From assembly GCA_009801015.1 (NCBI GenBank), contig VHZZ01001103.1:1-64000 (forward strand): DNA of 64,000 nucleotides, given 5' to 3'. Position 1 is the stretch's first letter. The number at the start of each line of letters is the position of its first letter. Positions 33,830 to 44,684 of this stretch are shown in pieces. The notes below the pieces were generated by a model, which was not told the DNA's origin, searched no databases, and worked only from the letters and a program-made list of their open reading frames with translations. This DNA comes from Silene noctiflora. Lineage: Eukaryota; Streptophyta; Magnoliopsida; Caryophyllales; Caryophyllaceae. Position numbers and translations under genes: made by a program.

Positions 33830-34838
33830 ACCCGTGTCTGCTCCTTGTGATCGTCTACCAACTTCATTTTTTTTTTTTTCGGCATAATGTTTTTTTCTTT
33901 TTAGAGTGTTATTTGTTGCCACCGAGATTAATGACTCTCAATTTCCGCTTTCCACAGCACGTTATTAATCTCGATTTTTTTGTGGCCTGCATGAATAATC
34001 TCATCAAATTATCAGGCATATCAGATAGACATGGCTAAACTGAGAATAATAGAAGTAGGAAGATTACAGCTCATAAATCATAGCATATCTGTGCTGTTCA
34101 TGTTCTGTTACAGAGTGAGATTTTAGTGCTACATTGAACCAGACACCTGTGTGTTACAACATTGCACAACGTAGGAATAATCCGCAGCCACTAAAAAAAA
34201 TCAACATTGGAATCCTATGCTAATTAATTAACTAGTTTTATGTGGTCCAAAGTGGGTAGAATCCCACATGCTGCTGTCAACTACCAGCATTCTGCATTTT
34301 GCAAAATTGCAAATTAGTCACACAGGTAATACAGCTGTGTGTATTAAGTGATTTACGTCGACGTTGATTATTCGTTTTTATCGAGTTAGATAGAGAGCGC
34401 TTTCAATTCAGAATAAAGGGTCTCTCCAGTTCTCCACATTCCTGCAACTGATAATGATGCAGTCTTCTGGCTGATTAGATTAGATTGAACAAGAACAGTG
34501 GAGCTATTGCATGAAATTTGTAAAAGAAATGCTGGATTGAAAGAAAGAAAAGCATAATAATGTCTGGTAACATCTTATGTAAAGCAAAATAGATAAATAG
34601 TTTAAATACATGAAGTAGAAGTGAGATTATCTCGTCTTTCGCTACTAAAAGAGATGAATCATCGAACTGCTTGAAACAGATACATGAACAAGTCTTCTAC
34701 TTTGAATGTCCTGCAGGTCAAACAACCATGACGAACAACAAAATTCTCGACACCAGCCTTCAAGGGAAAATAAAACAAAAACTTGAATGTAGAATGGCAT
34801 CAGCCATGGTGCCTCGATATCAGATCTGATGGGTGGTA
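33830..34838. other. 3' region of the sphingolipid desaturase gene
   Basis: Non-coding sequence that should include the desaturase 3'UTR (gene on the minus strand). No other gene seen. Confidence 0.5.
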
Positions 34839-36307
34839 TCAACCATGGGTATTAACAGCTTCCCATAGCAAATTCTTAGCCATTGGATCCGCCAAAGTCC
34901 TAGCTTGGAGAGCAGCATCACGAAGACACCTTAGTGTTGAAGCATTAGCCTCCCAGAAAGTAAGGCTCCTGTAAGGCAGGTTGTGCTTCTTACAATAGTC
35001 CTGTACCACAGGGGATACGTTCCTCAACTGGCAACGAGGCAGACGAGGGAACAAATGGTGCTCAAGCTGGAACTGTAACCCACCAAACAACCAATCCATC
35101 CAGGTCGCAGTGGTAATGTCAATCGAACCCTGGGTCTGCTTCTCGAACCAGTCATTACCCTCAGGCCGACCCACATACACATTCGCGGAGAAATGGTTCA
35201 AGCAAAATTGAACGTGTTGGAAAGCAGTCACGACAAAGCTAGTCAGCACAAACAACACCATCTCCTTAAAATTGGGTAAGTACGAAACTAGAAGCAGAAA
35301 CCAAGCCCAAAACACCATTACTCCCAATATATTCAGAGTTCTGTAGGGTACATTCCTCTTGGGGTTGAACAACAGAAGAAAGGTTTGGATGTATAAATTG
35401 ATCCTACCAACAATCATGACAGGGTAAAACGAATAGTGTTGGTAACTGACCAAAAACCTCGCAATCGCATCAAACTCCATCGTTCTACCATAGAAAACTG
35501 AGGTCATATTCTTGAAAAACTTATTTGAAACCGCGAAAACTGGGATATGTTGCAGATCTGGATCATAGTCCAAACTATTACAGGAAATGTGATGAGCATT
35601 ATGAGTCCATTTCCACCAAGCAATACTAATCCCAGTCAAACAATTCCCAGTTACAAACTGAGCAAACCGATTATACCCGCGACTCGACATCATCTGATAA
35701 TGACCAGAATCATGTCCAAGATAAGCACTTTGAATCCAAACCATACCCAAAAGCGCAGCGGAACCAAGATGAGCCACGATACTATCACAACAAACAACAC
35801 CATACACACACATTGCCAACATAATCGCAATCGACATAAAAATATAAATCACACCATGACCTTTCTTTTCAAATAAACCCATTTTCGCAAATTCATTCAC
35901 AAGTTTCCTGTAATCTTTTGAAACTTCTGATACCTGGAAATCCTTCAAATAATACCCATTAAAAAATTGATCCAGGGTTTTCCATGCTGTACCTGAATGA
36001 GATGCAAAAACAAAAGCATATTATTAAATTTATTAAATTTAAGTAAGTAATGTCCAATGTCAAACAAAAACAAAACCGGATATACGGTTTCTAATGCGGT
36101 TTTCCATGCTGTACCTGGATGATAAGCAATGAATGCATCTGTAACATCTTGACCTCCAAGTGCTAACAATGGTACATCACCACCAGGATGTTCTTTCATC
36201 CATTTCGATACGTCGTAAACTTTTCCTTGGATTGATAGCCATAGATCTCCTGATTTGTTGTGTTTCTTTAACTCTTCTGCTGTGATATATTTCTTTGTTT
36301 CTTCCAT
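34839..36307 (-). CDS. SLD: Delta-8 sphingolipid long-chain-base desaturase, cytochrome b5 fusion, 448 aa
   Basis: Two exons: 36307-36115 and 35992-34839, with a 122-bp intron (CCAG|GTACAG ... TTCAG|GTACAG). The joined protein has an N-terminal cytochrome b5 domain with the heme motif HPGG (residues 40-43), then a membrane desaturase with the three His boxes HDSGH (158-162), HNAHH (195-199) and QLEHH (373-377). Gln in place of the first His of box 3 is the mark of front-end desaturases. Length agrees with plant SLD (about 449). It introduces a delta-8 double bond into phytosphinganine or sphinganine in the ER, needed for ceramide makeup and cold or aluminium response. SLD genes known to me have uninterrupted coding regions, so the intron is unusual. 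Unspliced, the frame stops after 120 residues, inside the second exon. Confidence 0.93.
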
Positions 36308-36315
36308 TTTTTTTT

Positions 36316-36450
36316 ACAAAGATTGAATCTTTGTTATAACCCTGAAAAATTAACCACAAATAATGTGATTATTTTTCTTATAAAGATTGAAGCTTTATTA
36401 AAACCCAGAAATTATGACCACAAATAATGTGATTTTTGTTATAAAGATTG
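36316..36450 (-). repeat. Two tandem copies in the SLD leader/upstream region
   Basis: A unit of about 65 bp (AAAGATTGAATCTTTGTTAT ... ACCACAAATAATGTGATTAT) is repeated with small differences, and a third start AAAGATTGGAT follows. On the minus strand TTTTTCAG|GGTTATAAC (about 36340) could be the acceptor of a leader intron. Duplicate acceptors would then exist. Confidence 0.55.
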
Positions 36451-36499
36451 GATTTTTTTTGTTAATTTTCTACAAGTTTATTAAAAAAAAAAAAACAGA

Positions 36500-37787
36500 T
36501 CAAGGAAAACAAAGCAACCCCATTGTGTGGATTGTCTGATCTAAGATTTGAATGTTATTAAAAAGAACAAATTTTTGGGATTTAAATTTGAAATGTATGA
36601 ATGAAAAAGTAGAGATTGTAAAAAAAAAAAAAAGATGTATAAATAAATTGGAAAGAGAGGAGATAAAGACCAAGGAAATGAACAGCGAAGCAAAACGGTG
36701 TAGATTGAGAAAGCAAGAGGGGCATATACTTCTATGCCTTTTCGAGTATGGTATGATATTTTACGATATGATAGTGGCACAATATTATGTGCTGTATCTC
36801 CTCATTGTCTTTTATCAAGTATGATTAGATTAGCATAAATTCTCGTTTAAGATGACATTATTCGCTTTTAGCTTAACGATTAAGTATACTAGATGATTCA
36901 AAATAAGACGTCTACAAACTAATAAAACGTGTCTCTTGTATTTATTGTTGCAAATTGATTATTGTACATATATAGCGTGATAATAGTTGACCTGAAATAA
37001 CCCGACCCGATTCAAATTCTTGCAAATCCAAATCTGAATTGACCGACCTGTATCCAGTCAGGTTGACCCGTTTGACAAGTCTATTCTTATATGCTTCGTA
37101 TGAATTTATCTTTCAGTAGGTCTCGTGAGAGACCGTCTCCCACTAAATTAGTGGAAGACATAACATGAAAAATAGGAATTAAATAACTTTCTCCCCTCAA
37201 TATGTGAGAGGTCTCTCAATAACGCTATTAAAAGACCGTTTCTCTGGAGTTTTTGTGGTTATCTTTAAGATTGATACTACTATTTTAAGAGAGATTTATG
37301 GAATAAAGTAATTAAAAGAAAGTGGGGTCTGCTAAATTGAGGGGTAGTGAATGACAACCACATGAAAGGATAGAAGATTTGGGAGTAGTGGTCGACATAG
37401 ATAGTAGTAATTAAATAAAGTTTTTGAAAAGAGGTGGACTCTTTGTATCCTTGCATGCTAACACGTTCAGTCCGTCTTATTTTAGACGGTCACTATCCGT
37501 TTAAAACTGAAAATGAATAATGACTTTCTCCCAAACTGTAACTGAGAGAGCAAGTGAGATGTCCATTTTTCACCTACTTATACTATTTACTTACGTTTTA
37601 TGGGAGGGATATTATCCGTTTGTTTGTGTTAACGCGTTAGTTTGGAAGATATTTTTGGGTTTCAAATTTACTTAAGCACTAATTTAACGGCTATCCCACG
37701 CAAATGTCCGCGTCGCACTAATTTTAGCCAACTTTGCAATTATTCTTATTGGCAGTTTAGCAGGGTGCAAACTCGGGTCTTCAAAAC
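36500..37787. other. Intergenic DNA upstream of SLD
   Basis: No gene. Near 36990-37085 a hAT-type end (GACCCGTTTGACAAGTCTA) related to the element at 158 is seen without a partner. At 37120-37140 and 38604-38630 sequences like GAGACGGTCTCTCA recur. Around 37470-37620 a degenerate family A MITE may be present (GACGGTCACTATCCG, TATTATCCGTTTG). Confidence 0.4.
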
Positions 37788-37990
37788 TTTTTTTTTTTTT
37801 TAAAAATATATTTTTTTTTTTTTTAAGAAAATTAGATTGGTCTTCTAAGGTAGGTCCAACCTATTTTATCTTTTCGAATTAGTGAGGTAAGTTGAAGTCA
37901 TCGGATTTCGAACCACCTCGAGAAACCATAAAATTAACAATCTTATTAGTTTCACGAAAACAATGTTTAATTATCACTTCATCGAACGAA
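37788..37990 (-). mobile_element. Poly(A)-tailed retroposon (copy 2)
   Basis: Minus-strand counterpart of 32130-32340. Read on that strand it carries GGTTCGAAATCC (B-box-like), GACTTCAACTTACCTCACT and ends in a long A run broken by a few T (plus-strand T run 37789-37823). Two copies in one window suggest a family still frequent in the genome. Confidence 0.55.
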
Positions 37991-38117
37991 CGAATATTTA
38001 CTTTCACATCCTTGATAATATTATAAATTTCCTAAGGGATTTGTCTAATACTATGAATTGAGTTAATAACACATAATTTATCTTCAACAATTAACGTTCC
38101 GCCACAAGAATACTCTT

Positions 38118-38444
38118 CAAATTTTCAAAATGGTTTGGGTTCTCTTTAATAATTAAGGGATTATTTCAGACTAAAAAAATTGCAATGTAAATTTTAAAGA
38201 TATTTTTTTTTATAGAAGATTGATCTTTTGAGAATCTTGATTTATTTAACACTTTATATTATCCAAAATCTAACCTACTTAAGTGTGGAAATGGTTATTT
38301 TGGTTTGTTATTATTTAGGTTGAGTTTTTTAAATTCGGGTTATTTTTAATTCAGTGGTTATTAATTCAAAATGGGTTGGGTTCTTTTTAATAATTAACGG
38401 ATTATTTCAAACAAGCAAAAATTGTGATGTAAATTTGAAAGACA
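38118..38444. repeat. Direct repeat of about 78 bp
   Basis: 38118-38195 and 38366-38444 share TTCAAAATGG, TTGGGTTCT, TTTAATAATTAA, GGATTATTTCA and ATGTAAATTT stretches, offset by about 248 bp. Non-coding. It looks like an old local duplication. Confidence 0.5.
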
Positions 38445-39105
38445 AATTTATAAGAGGGCGTTTAGTTCACATAAAGGTATTGTCATCGGATAAGGAATTA
38501 TATCGGGGTGGTATGAGTTTGAAACTTAAATCCCAATACTTTGTGTTTGGTTCAAAATTCGAATTAGTTTTTAGTGTATTTATTGGTTGTTTCCCATTAA
38601 TGTAGCGAGAGACGGTCTCTCATGAGACTTACTAATTTAGAATGAGGAATCAAATGTTTTGTGTGCCTATTTTATTAACTTTGAACTATTTACCTATATT
38701 AATTTTCTTCTATAAATTTTCCTATATTAAACAATTAAAAATTGTATATTATTTTTTATATATATTTTAAACTTTTTTTTTAATATTTTAATAATTCTAT
38801 TAATAAATGTATTGAAAATGTCGAAGAAAAATCATAATTCGTATTTTTTTATTGGAAAAAAGAGATCGGAAAAAAATTAATTATATGAATATTTCATTTT
38901 TTTGAGAAAAAAATAGTTTTTTTACAATACTTTTCTTGCTTTTCTTCTTTGATTTGATACCTTGAACACAATCTAAAAAAATTTTAAAAAATCTTTTTTT
39001 GGCAACGAACAAAAAAAAAAATCGATTCATATCGATCTGGAAAATTTTACACTCTTGCAAAAATCTGATCTCAAGTTCAACAAGAAATGGCCCGTTTAAT
39101 ACTAA
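38445..39105. other. Intergenic AT-rich DNA
   Basis: No gene or clear element, apart from a GAGACGGTCTCTCATGAG palindromic motif near 38608-38625. Confidence 0.4.
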
Positions 39106-39281
39106 TGTTAGATCGCACATGGGCCTGGCCTGCGCCCATCGTGGAAGCGAGAGAGTGTCCACTTTACAAGTCCAAGGTGGTTTCATCCCAAAACCAATTG
39201 ATAATGGGTCGAGTAGCCCCTTGGGTTATAAGTTAGATCACTTTTTCTCTGAGGTGGGTGACCTACATGTGATTCTTCACA
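39106..39281. mobile_element. Solo LTR, small LTR retroelement (fossil)
   Basis: About 176 bp from TGTTAG to TTCTTCACA, with TG and CA termini and near-identical 5-bp flanks (ACTAA, ACTAC). It shares CCAAAA-CAATTGA and a TTATAAGT region with the LTR at 39328. There is no internal region, so it is a remnant. Family unassigned; the size suits a TRIM-like or other small plant LTR element. Old, judged from its divergence from the neighbour. Confidence 0.6.
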
Positions 39282-39327
39282 ACTACCAACGGATAGCACC
39301 CCTATCACAATAAGACAAGTGGAAGGA

Positions 39328-39521
39328 TGTTAAACTCAACAACGGACCTGGGCCGCACCCAAACGGAGGAGAAAGAGTCCATTTCATAAGCCCAAGAGGG
39401 TTCCACTCTAAAAGCAATTGACGATACAGGGAGTAGTCCTTTGCCTTATAAAGTGGTAATTCTTCTCCTCGTTTATCCATGTGGGACAACCCTCACATGT
39501 GGGACTTCGAGTTTCTTCACA
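39328..39521. mobile_element. Solo LTR inside a MITE (fossil)
   Basis: 194 bp from TGTTAAACTC to TTCTTCACA, flanked by a perfect 5-bp repeat AAGGA (39323-39327, 39522-39526). Same family as 39106-39281. Only one LTR remains, as after recombination between the two LTRs of a full element. It is younger than the MITE it split. Confidence 0.75.
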
Positions 39522-39527
39522 AAGGAC

Positions 39528-39547
39528 GGGGGGGGGGGGGGGGGGGG
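39528..39547. repeat. Run of 20 G
   Basis: Twenty consecutive G on the plus strand, inside the right half of the interrupted MITE and next to the solo LTR target repeat. Other family copies have a mixed pyrimidine stretch at this place. It could be slippage expansion or a sequencing problem; such runs can form G-quadruplexes. Confidence 0.9.
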
Positions 39548-39863
39548 CAATAGAGTGCCCCATGATAGTGTCACTTGCATAGTATAATATGGGCATTATC
39601 CGTATTCAACTTGTGGCGGATAATGCATATTCAATGAGAATTTTGTGTAATATTAACACAAATTCTCTTTTGTGACGGCCGATATCCGTTAAAAGCTTGT
39701 GACGGCTCAAATAAAATCCACATGACTTAATAAGATAAATTATTTGTGATTCCCTATGCACTTTAATTGTTGTTTTATATACCCATGTGAGTAATACTTG
39801 ATCTGTCACAAAGAGCCAGACTTATTGTTAATACTAATGACACAATGACTTTTAAACTCCTAA

Positions 39864-40929
39864 CTAGTTTTTGTACCCGTGAAATCAAGGGTACGTTTGA
39901 AATTAATTGTTTAAGTTTACACATAATTGTAATCTCATTGATATGAAACATGTTTGACATTTTTATTGCTAACACAACGCACACATAATATTTCACTTGA
40001 ATTGTAAGTCATGTTGTTTGTAAGAATCATTACAACATTTTAATATATATTTCTATATAAATTAAGTTATTATATTGATAAGTAGATGTAAAATCGGATG
40101 AAAGTAATATGAAAGTACCTATTTGGACATTGAGTACTGTAATACAAAGGTTTTTATTTTTAAATTGTTTCTCATATATTTTCATCATTAACCGTGTCAA
40201 TTTCACACGAGCACCATTTTTTTTAGGATGAAAATCTTTTATCATTCTTTTTTGCATTAATTTGGTGTTTTCATTGCAATATAATTTTTGTTGTTTCATA
40301 GGATAACATGGCTTTAGAAGAATATATTTGGTGCTCTTTATGTTATCCTTGTACTATTATATTTTAATTTACTACGCTATATAATAGTTGAAGTACATTA
40401 TATGAAAAAATATCTTATTTTATTTTTTGAGCTCTTTTATATGTAACCAAATCATTGAAATTAATGGGTACAATTATACAACATAATATTGCACACTTAA
40501 ATTAATATGATGTTGTAACAATAAAATGGCAAAAACTACTCAATTTATATACAAGAGAGGATAACATTTACAAATGAAGTAAAAATTATAGAGATGTAAT
40601 TTTATTTTATTTGATTATTTTTTCGAGATAACTTATTTTACAATAAAATCCTAAAATTAAAATGTAGAATTTACTTTGATGATGTTTGAGGTGTTCTAGT
40701 TTGTATTTAATGCTACAAATTGCTTAAAACTTTACTTTTTTTTCTTTTTTAAATAAAATGCTAAAATTATTTTAAAAGAGGGAGTAGTGTTATTTTTTTT
40801 TTACTAATTTTTTTTGGTAATAAATGACTTGATGATGTGGATATTAATTGCATAGATAATTAAAAAAATTGATGTGGCATTATAATAGGTGAGTAGTTTG
40901 TCTTTTAATTATTATATATAGAAGTGAGA
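39864..40929 (-). mobile_element. Non-autonomous Helitron, 1066 bp
   Basis: On the minus strand it starts TCTCACTTCTATATATAAT after a host A, and ends with hairpin GTACCC...GGGTAC (39874-39895), AAAAA and CTAG before a host T. These are the A|TC...CTRR|T hallmarks. No helicase or Rep coding is seen, so it depends on another element. The 5' motif TTCTATATATAA is shared with the Helitron at 20826. Confidence 0.72.
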
Positions 40930-41045
40930 TTATGTCATCAAGAGGCAAGACTCAAGAGCTAGTATTATTTTATAGTTGAAGCAAATTGACGTGCGTCTAT
41001 GTGTGCCATATCATGCAGTCTACGAAGTACGGACATACTTTTAAC

Positions 41046-41231
41046 AGCAAGTCTTGTTTGTGACGGGTCGAATCCGAGAGACGGATAATGCCACTCACAA
41101 AACGAATAGGGGAGACAAGGTGGAGGCACCCCATGTGCTTCCCTCTCTCCTCTATTTGGGCATTTTGTGAGACAAAATGGTACCCGCCACAAGCTTGCGA
41201 CGGGTATCTCTGTCACAAATGAGAATTTATG
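41046..41231. mobile_element. MULE-type MITE, family B
   Basis: Left CTTGTTTGTGACGGGTCG, right CTCTGTCACAAATGAGAATT, with the family's internal AATGCCACTCACAAAACGAATAGG. The extreme left end is diverged and no target repeat is clear. The 89-codon minus-strand frame across it is not a gene. Confidence 0.75.
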
Positions 41232-41587
41232 CACTTTTAATTCAAGTTTTAATTATTAGGAGTATTTTTTCTTTGTACATCTGACATCTTTATATGTTTT
41301 CTTGTGAATAAAAACTTACCGTCAAAACTAATAATCATCATGCACAACTGCACAAGTAAAGTCATAAAACAACGGTAAAAATAACAAGTAAACCAGAAAT
41401 CCAAACATGTTAAAAGAAGACCGAGTACAGTACAATATAATTAAATACGTATATTATTTTATGATTGTAAGACAATTAGACAAATGAGTTACCAAGTATT
41501 TCTTACTATGGTTATATAATTATATTTGATACTTCGTACTTAATTTAAACTCGAAACAAGTGATTTTAGTTAAACTATTATTAGATA

Positions 41588-41773
41588 CAAAGCGTCTCTC
41601 TTGTGACGGAAGATATCCGTCACAAATGAAGACGTGAGACAAATGGCCCACTTGTCCACTTGCCTTCCTCTCTCCACTTGCTTTCCTCTCTCCTCTCATT
41701 GGTATTTTGTCTCACAAAATGGTACCCGTCTTCATTTGTGACGGATATCTTCCGTCACAAATCAGAATTGCTG
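41588..41773. mobile_element. MULE-type MITE, family B
   Basis: CAAAGCGTCTCTCTTGTGACGG to GTCACAAATCAGAATTGCTG. Possible short target match TAGATA on both sides. The left arm carries both GATATCCGTCACAAATGAAG and the right arm its inverted copy, giving a long hairpin. Confidence 0.78.
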
Positions 41774-42152
41774 TAGATATTAATTGATCAAGTAGTTGGT
41801 GTGGAACTTGATTCATTCAACGAGAAATTGTCTTATCAATTCTCGTTTTAAAGCATGTCCCCAAAGTCCTATAGAAGGGGCGTTAGTTAATTACTTAAAT
41901 TGATAGCAAAGACTCAAAATTTGGTAACCAATCAAAAGTCCGTTAAATATTATTGTTATTCCAAAATGAAAATATCTAAAAAATGAGTAGAAAACATTTC
42001 CTCCCACTTACAACTTACAAGTATACATCCTTACTAAGTTTGCGACTATTCTCTCCCAATTCCATAGTCTTCTGAAGCTTCTCTCAAGTCATGTTGGAGT
42101 GTTGGACACTTAGACCTCTCTTCTACTTTGACTAAATCATTTTGAACATTAA

Positions 42153-42847
42153 GGTTCCGTTTGGTAGTACATTTCAGGTACCTGATTTGCTTCAAGTAAC
42201 CTTTTTTGTCAAAAAAATCAGGTACCTTATTTGTTTTGGAGTGTTTGGCAACTAACTTTTTTAACCCAAAAAGATACCTGAAATGAAATGCTACATGTAA
42301 CATTTGAGAAATCAGGTACCTGTTTCTTTTTTGTCTACCTATTTTACCCTTATTTTTTTTAATGTTGTCAATTAAAACTCCATTCAATACTTTTCCCAAA
42401 TAACACAAACCGTCGTTAAATAAAATTTTTCAATACACTTCCCGAAAAAAAATTGATTTTTTTTGTATGAGTTTAATAGAGGACAAATTTTATATCCATA
42501 GAATGATAGAATACATTTTTCGATGATATATTGTTTGAATTTTTTTTCTTTTACCTAATAGTGAGATATTAATGATTGTTCTAATTCTCTTTGAAATATG
42601 TTGGAGACTTGCGCAAATATATTGAAAAAACTACATTATGACTTTATTAATAACATCGCCATGATAATAACACAAGAATAATAGCAAAAACATAAACGAT
42701 AACAATAATAATCATGCCCTTTTACGTCATTTGATCAAATATCAACTACCTTTTAAGCTAAGTTCCAAACACTTTTAATAAAAACCAGCTACCTTATCAG
42801 CTCATAATTTTCAACTACCTTTTCAGTTAATTTTGCCAAACAGAGCC
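42153..42847. mobile_element. Tourist/Harbinger-like element, 695 bp
   Basis: Ends GGTTCCGTTTGGTAG and TTGCCAAACAGAGCC are inverted, flanked by TAA on both sides (42150-42152, 42848-42850). Inner repeats CAGGTACCTGATTT recur. The 120-codon minus-strand frame at 42046-42408 runs across the left end and lacks any domain, so it is not taken as a gene. Confidence 0.75.
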
Positions 42848-42929
42848 TAAATTTAACTCTTACTAATAAACATAACTAGTGAAAACTGAAAAGAGATTGA
42901 GACGTATTCTTATTAAAACCGTGTTAAAA

Positions 42930-43031
42930 GAATAAGAGTTGGCTCAAGTGGTCAAAGCTCTCTTACCTCAACCATGAAGTTTGGGGTTCGATTCTTACTC
43001 TCGCAACATAGCGCGCCCATTTAAAAAAAAA
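42930..43031 (+). mobile_element. tRNA-derived SINE
   Basis: A-box TTGGCTCAAGTGGTCAAAG (about 42938-42957) and B-box GGTTCGATTCTTAC (about 42985-42998), followed by GCGCGCCCATTT and a run of A. Target repeats are not clear. Confidence 0.65.
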
Positions 43032-43152
43032 AGGGTTTAAAAGTTAATGTAAAATTGTCTGGATGTGTTCATCATAATCTTAGCGCGCTCATTTAAAAAA
43101 AAAACGGTTTAAAAGTTAATGTAAAATTGTCTGGATGTGTTCATCATAATCT
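43009..43152. repeat. 72-bp tandem duplication at the SINE tail
   Basis: Units 43009-43080 and 43081-43152 differ at about three positions. Each begins TAGCGCGC, includes the A run and ends GTTCATCATAATCT. The duplication therefore copied the SINE tail plus flanking DNA. Confidence 0.88.
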
Positions 43153-43504
43153 CAACAATCAGTGTCTAATTATATATATGTAATCGGATTGATTTCAACA
43201 CTTTTTCGATCGACATTTTTTTAGCGTGTGCCTTGAGCCCCCAAACGGGACACATTACAAGTCTAAATAAAAGAAAAAATCGGAAAAATTTAACATGATA
43301 ATTGTAAGTATATTCTCATTTTTCCATATTAAATATTCATCTGATTTTTTTATTTATTTTAAGCTTTAAATGTGTGTCTTTATTCCTTAGAATACATTTA
43401 AAAAAAAAAACACTCCGGTCCAGCCTTCTAGGGGAACAAGACTGTTATATTATTATACTCCGTACCACGAATACTTAGATCAACTAGTAAGAATCGTTCT
43501 AGCT

Positions 43505-43592
43505 TATGATAGAGAGCTTTATCCGTTATCATCCCAACGATCCTACCCGACTTGAATCTAGACTAATCCAAATGATATACACCGAAATAGTT
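43505..43592 (+). mobile_element. SINE fragment related to 30793
   Basis: AGAGAGCTTTATCCG ... CCTACCCGACTTGAATCTAG ... GATATACACCGAAA follows the same order of motifs as the SINE at 30793, with many differences, and has no pure A tail. Old copy. Confidence 0.5.
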
Positions 43593-44684
43593 TTATACTC
43601 CGTAGAAGGGAAAGTCCAGTTCGTAAGAATAGCTTGGGAAGTTGGGCTATCAGCCTACTCAATTCGGAGCTATTTGTGCAGCCCATTTCCCTTTGATGGG
43701 CTGAAAGGATAGATCAAGTATAGTATAATATATGGACTACACCAGGCATTTGTTGATATTTGATAGCCCATTTGTTGACAATAGTTCAAGTATACAATAG
43801 AGAAACTTTGATGTTTAATATGAAGACTTGTTAAAATAGGCATTGCGAAGAGAATATGCTATTAAATAGTTGTACAATGACCCAGTTAAACTTATGTTGG
43901 ATGAGATAAAATGAATGATTTTTTTTTTGAAAAAGTAACGAGGTTATATTAAAATTTTGGTTGAAATACCCGATCTCATAATTTTGATACGCTGAATTAT
44001 CTACTCTAATTTCCACCTGCTAGGTTGCTAGGTTGAGTGGGGGAAGTGTATGTCTAGCGTCTTTCGGTTTGGGCCATCATACTCCCACTAGAATAGAATT
44101 CGCAGAAGCCTATATAACTATGAGACTGACTAGTAGAAAAATGACGAAGTCGTCCATAATCCAGAATTATCGTTTAGAAAAGCTCTCGCTAACAAAGGAT
44201 AATCATCATCAGTACCAAGACTCCAACTCCCCGTCAAGAGGTCCTTAAATTCAAAAAAAAACTGTACCTCTATCTAAATTTAACATGAACCATACGAGTA
44301 CAAGCTTATAAAAGCTCATTAAAAACCAGACGGTCCAAACACGACCATAGGCCGTCACTGTAACATTGGCAACGGAAACAAAGTCCTTGTCCCAACAAAA
44401 TTTACACCCCCAAAATTAATCAAGGTGCCGACTGCCGATCGAGTTTTACTCGTATTTTCTTACCAAAAAATTGACAATTGTACGTGAATTAAACCCTTCA
44501 TCCGTACACAACACAATCAACTGTTGTTCTTACCCAAATCAACCTCATCAATTTCCAGATCTATCGTATTCCTCTCTCCTCGCACCCTTAATTTAATCGA
44601 ATCGCATTCAATTTCAATCGAACAATTGAATTCCATCAATCGATTGATCAATTAATTGATTGCGTATAATTTAGGTATTTTAAG
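43593..44684. other. Golgin upstream region
   Basis: No gene. The stretch 44400-44684 should hold the promoter and leader of the golgin gene; its last 150 bp are rich in TCAATCGA-type repeats. No convincing TATA was identified. Confidence 0.4.

Larger units (their letters stand above)
39287..39647. mobile_element. MULE-type MITE, family A, interrupted by a solo LTR
   Basis: The left part (CAACGGATAGCACCCCTATC ... CAAGTGGAAGGA) and right part (GGGGCAATAGAGTGCCCCATG ... TTCAATGAGAATTTTGTG) match consecutive parts of family A in reverse orientation, with the solo LTR at 39328-39521 between them. Its left terminus is missing where it meets the other LTR. Another partial family end lies at 39655-39720. 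Confidence 0.65.

Noticed and set aside
35945-36307. 120-residue cytochrome b5-like frame as a separate short gene
   Set aside because: It is read-through of the SLD first exon into the intron; splicing gives a full-length desaturase with all three His boxes.
42046-42408. 120-codon minus-strand frame
   Set aside because: It crosses the end of a Tourist-like element and has no domain or splice context.
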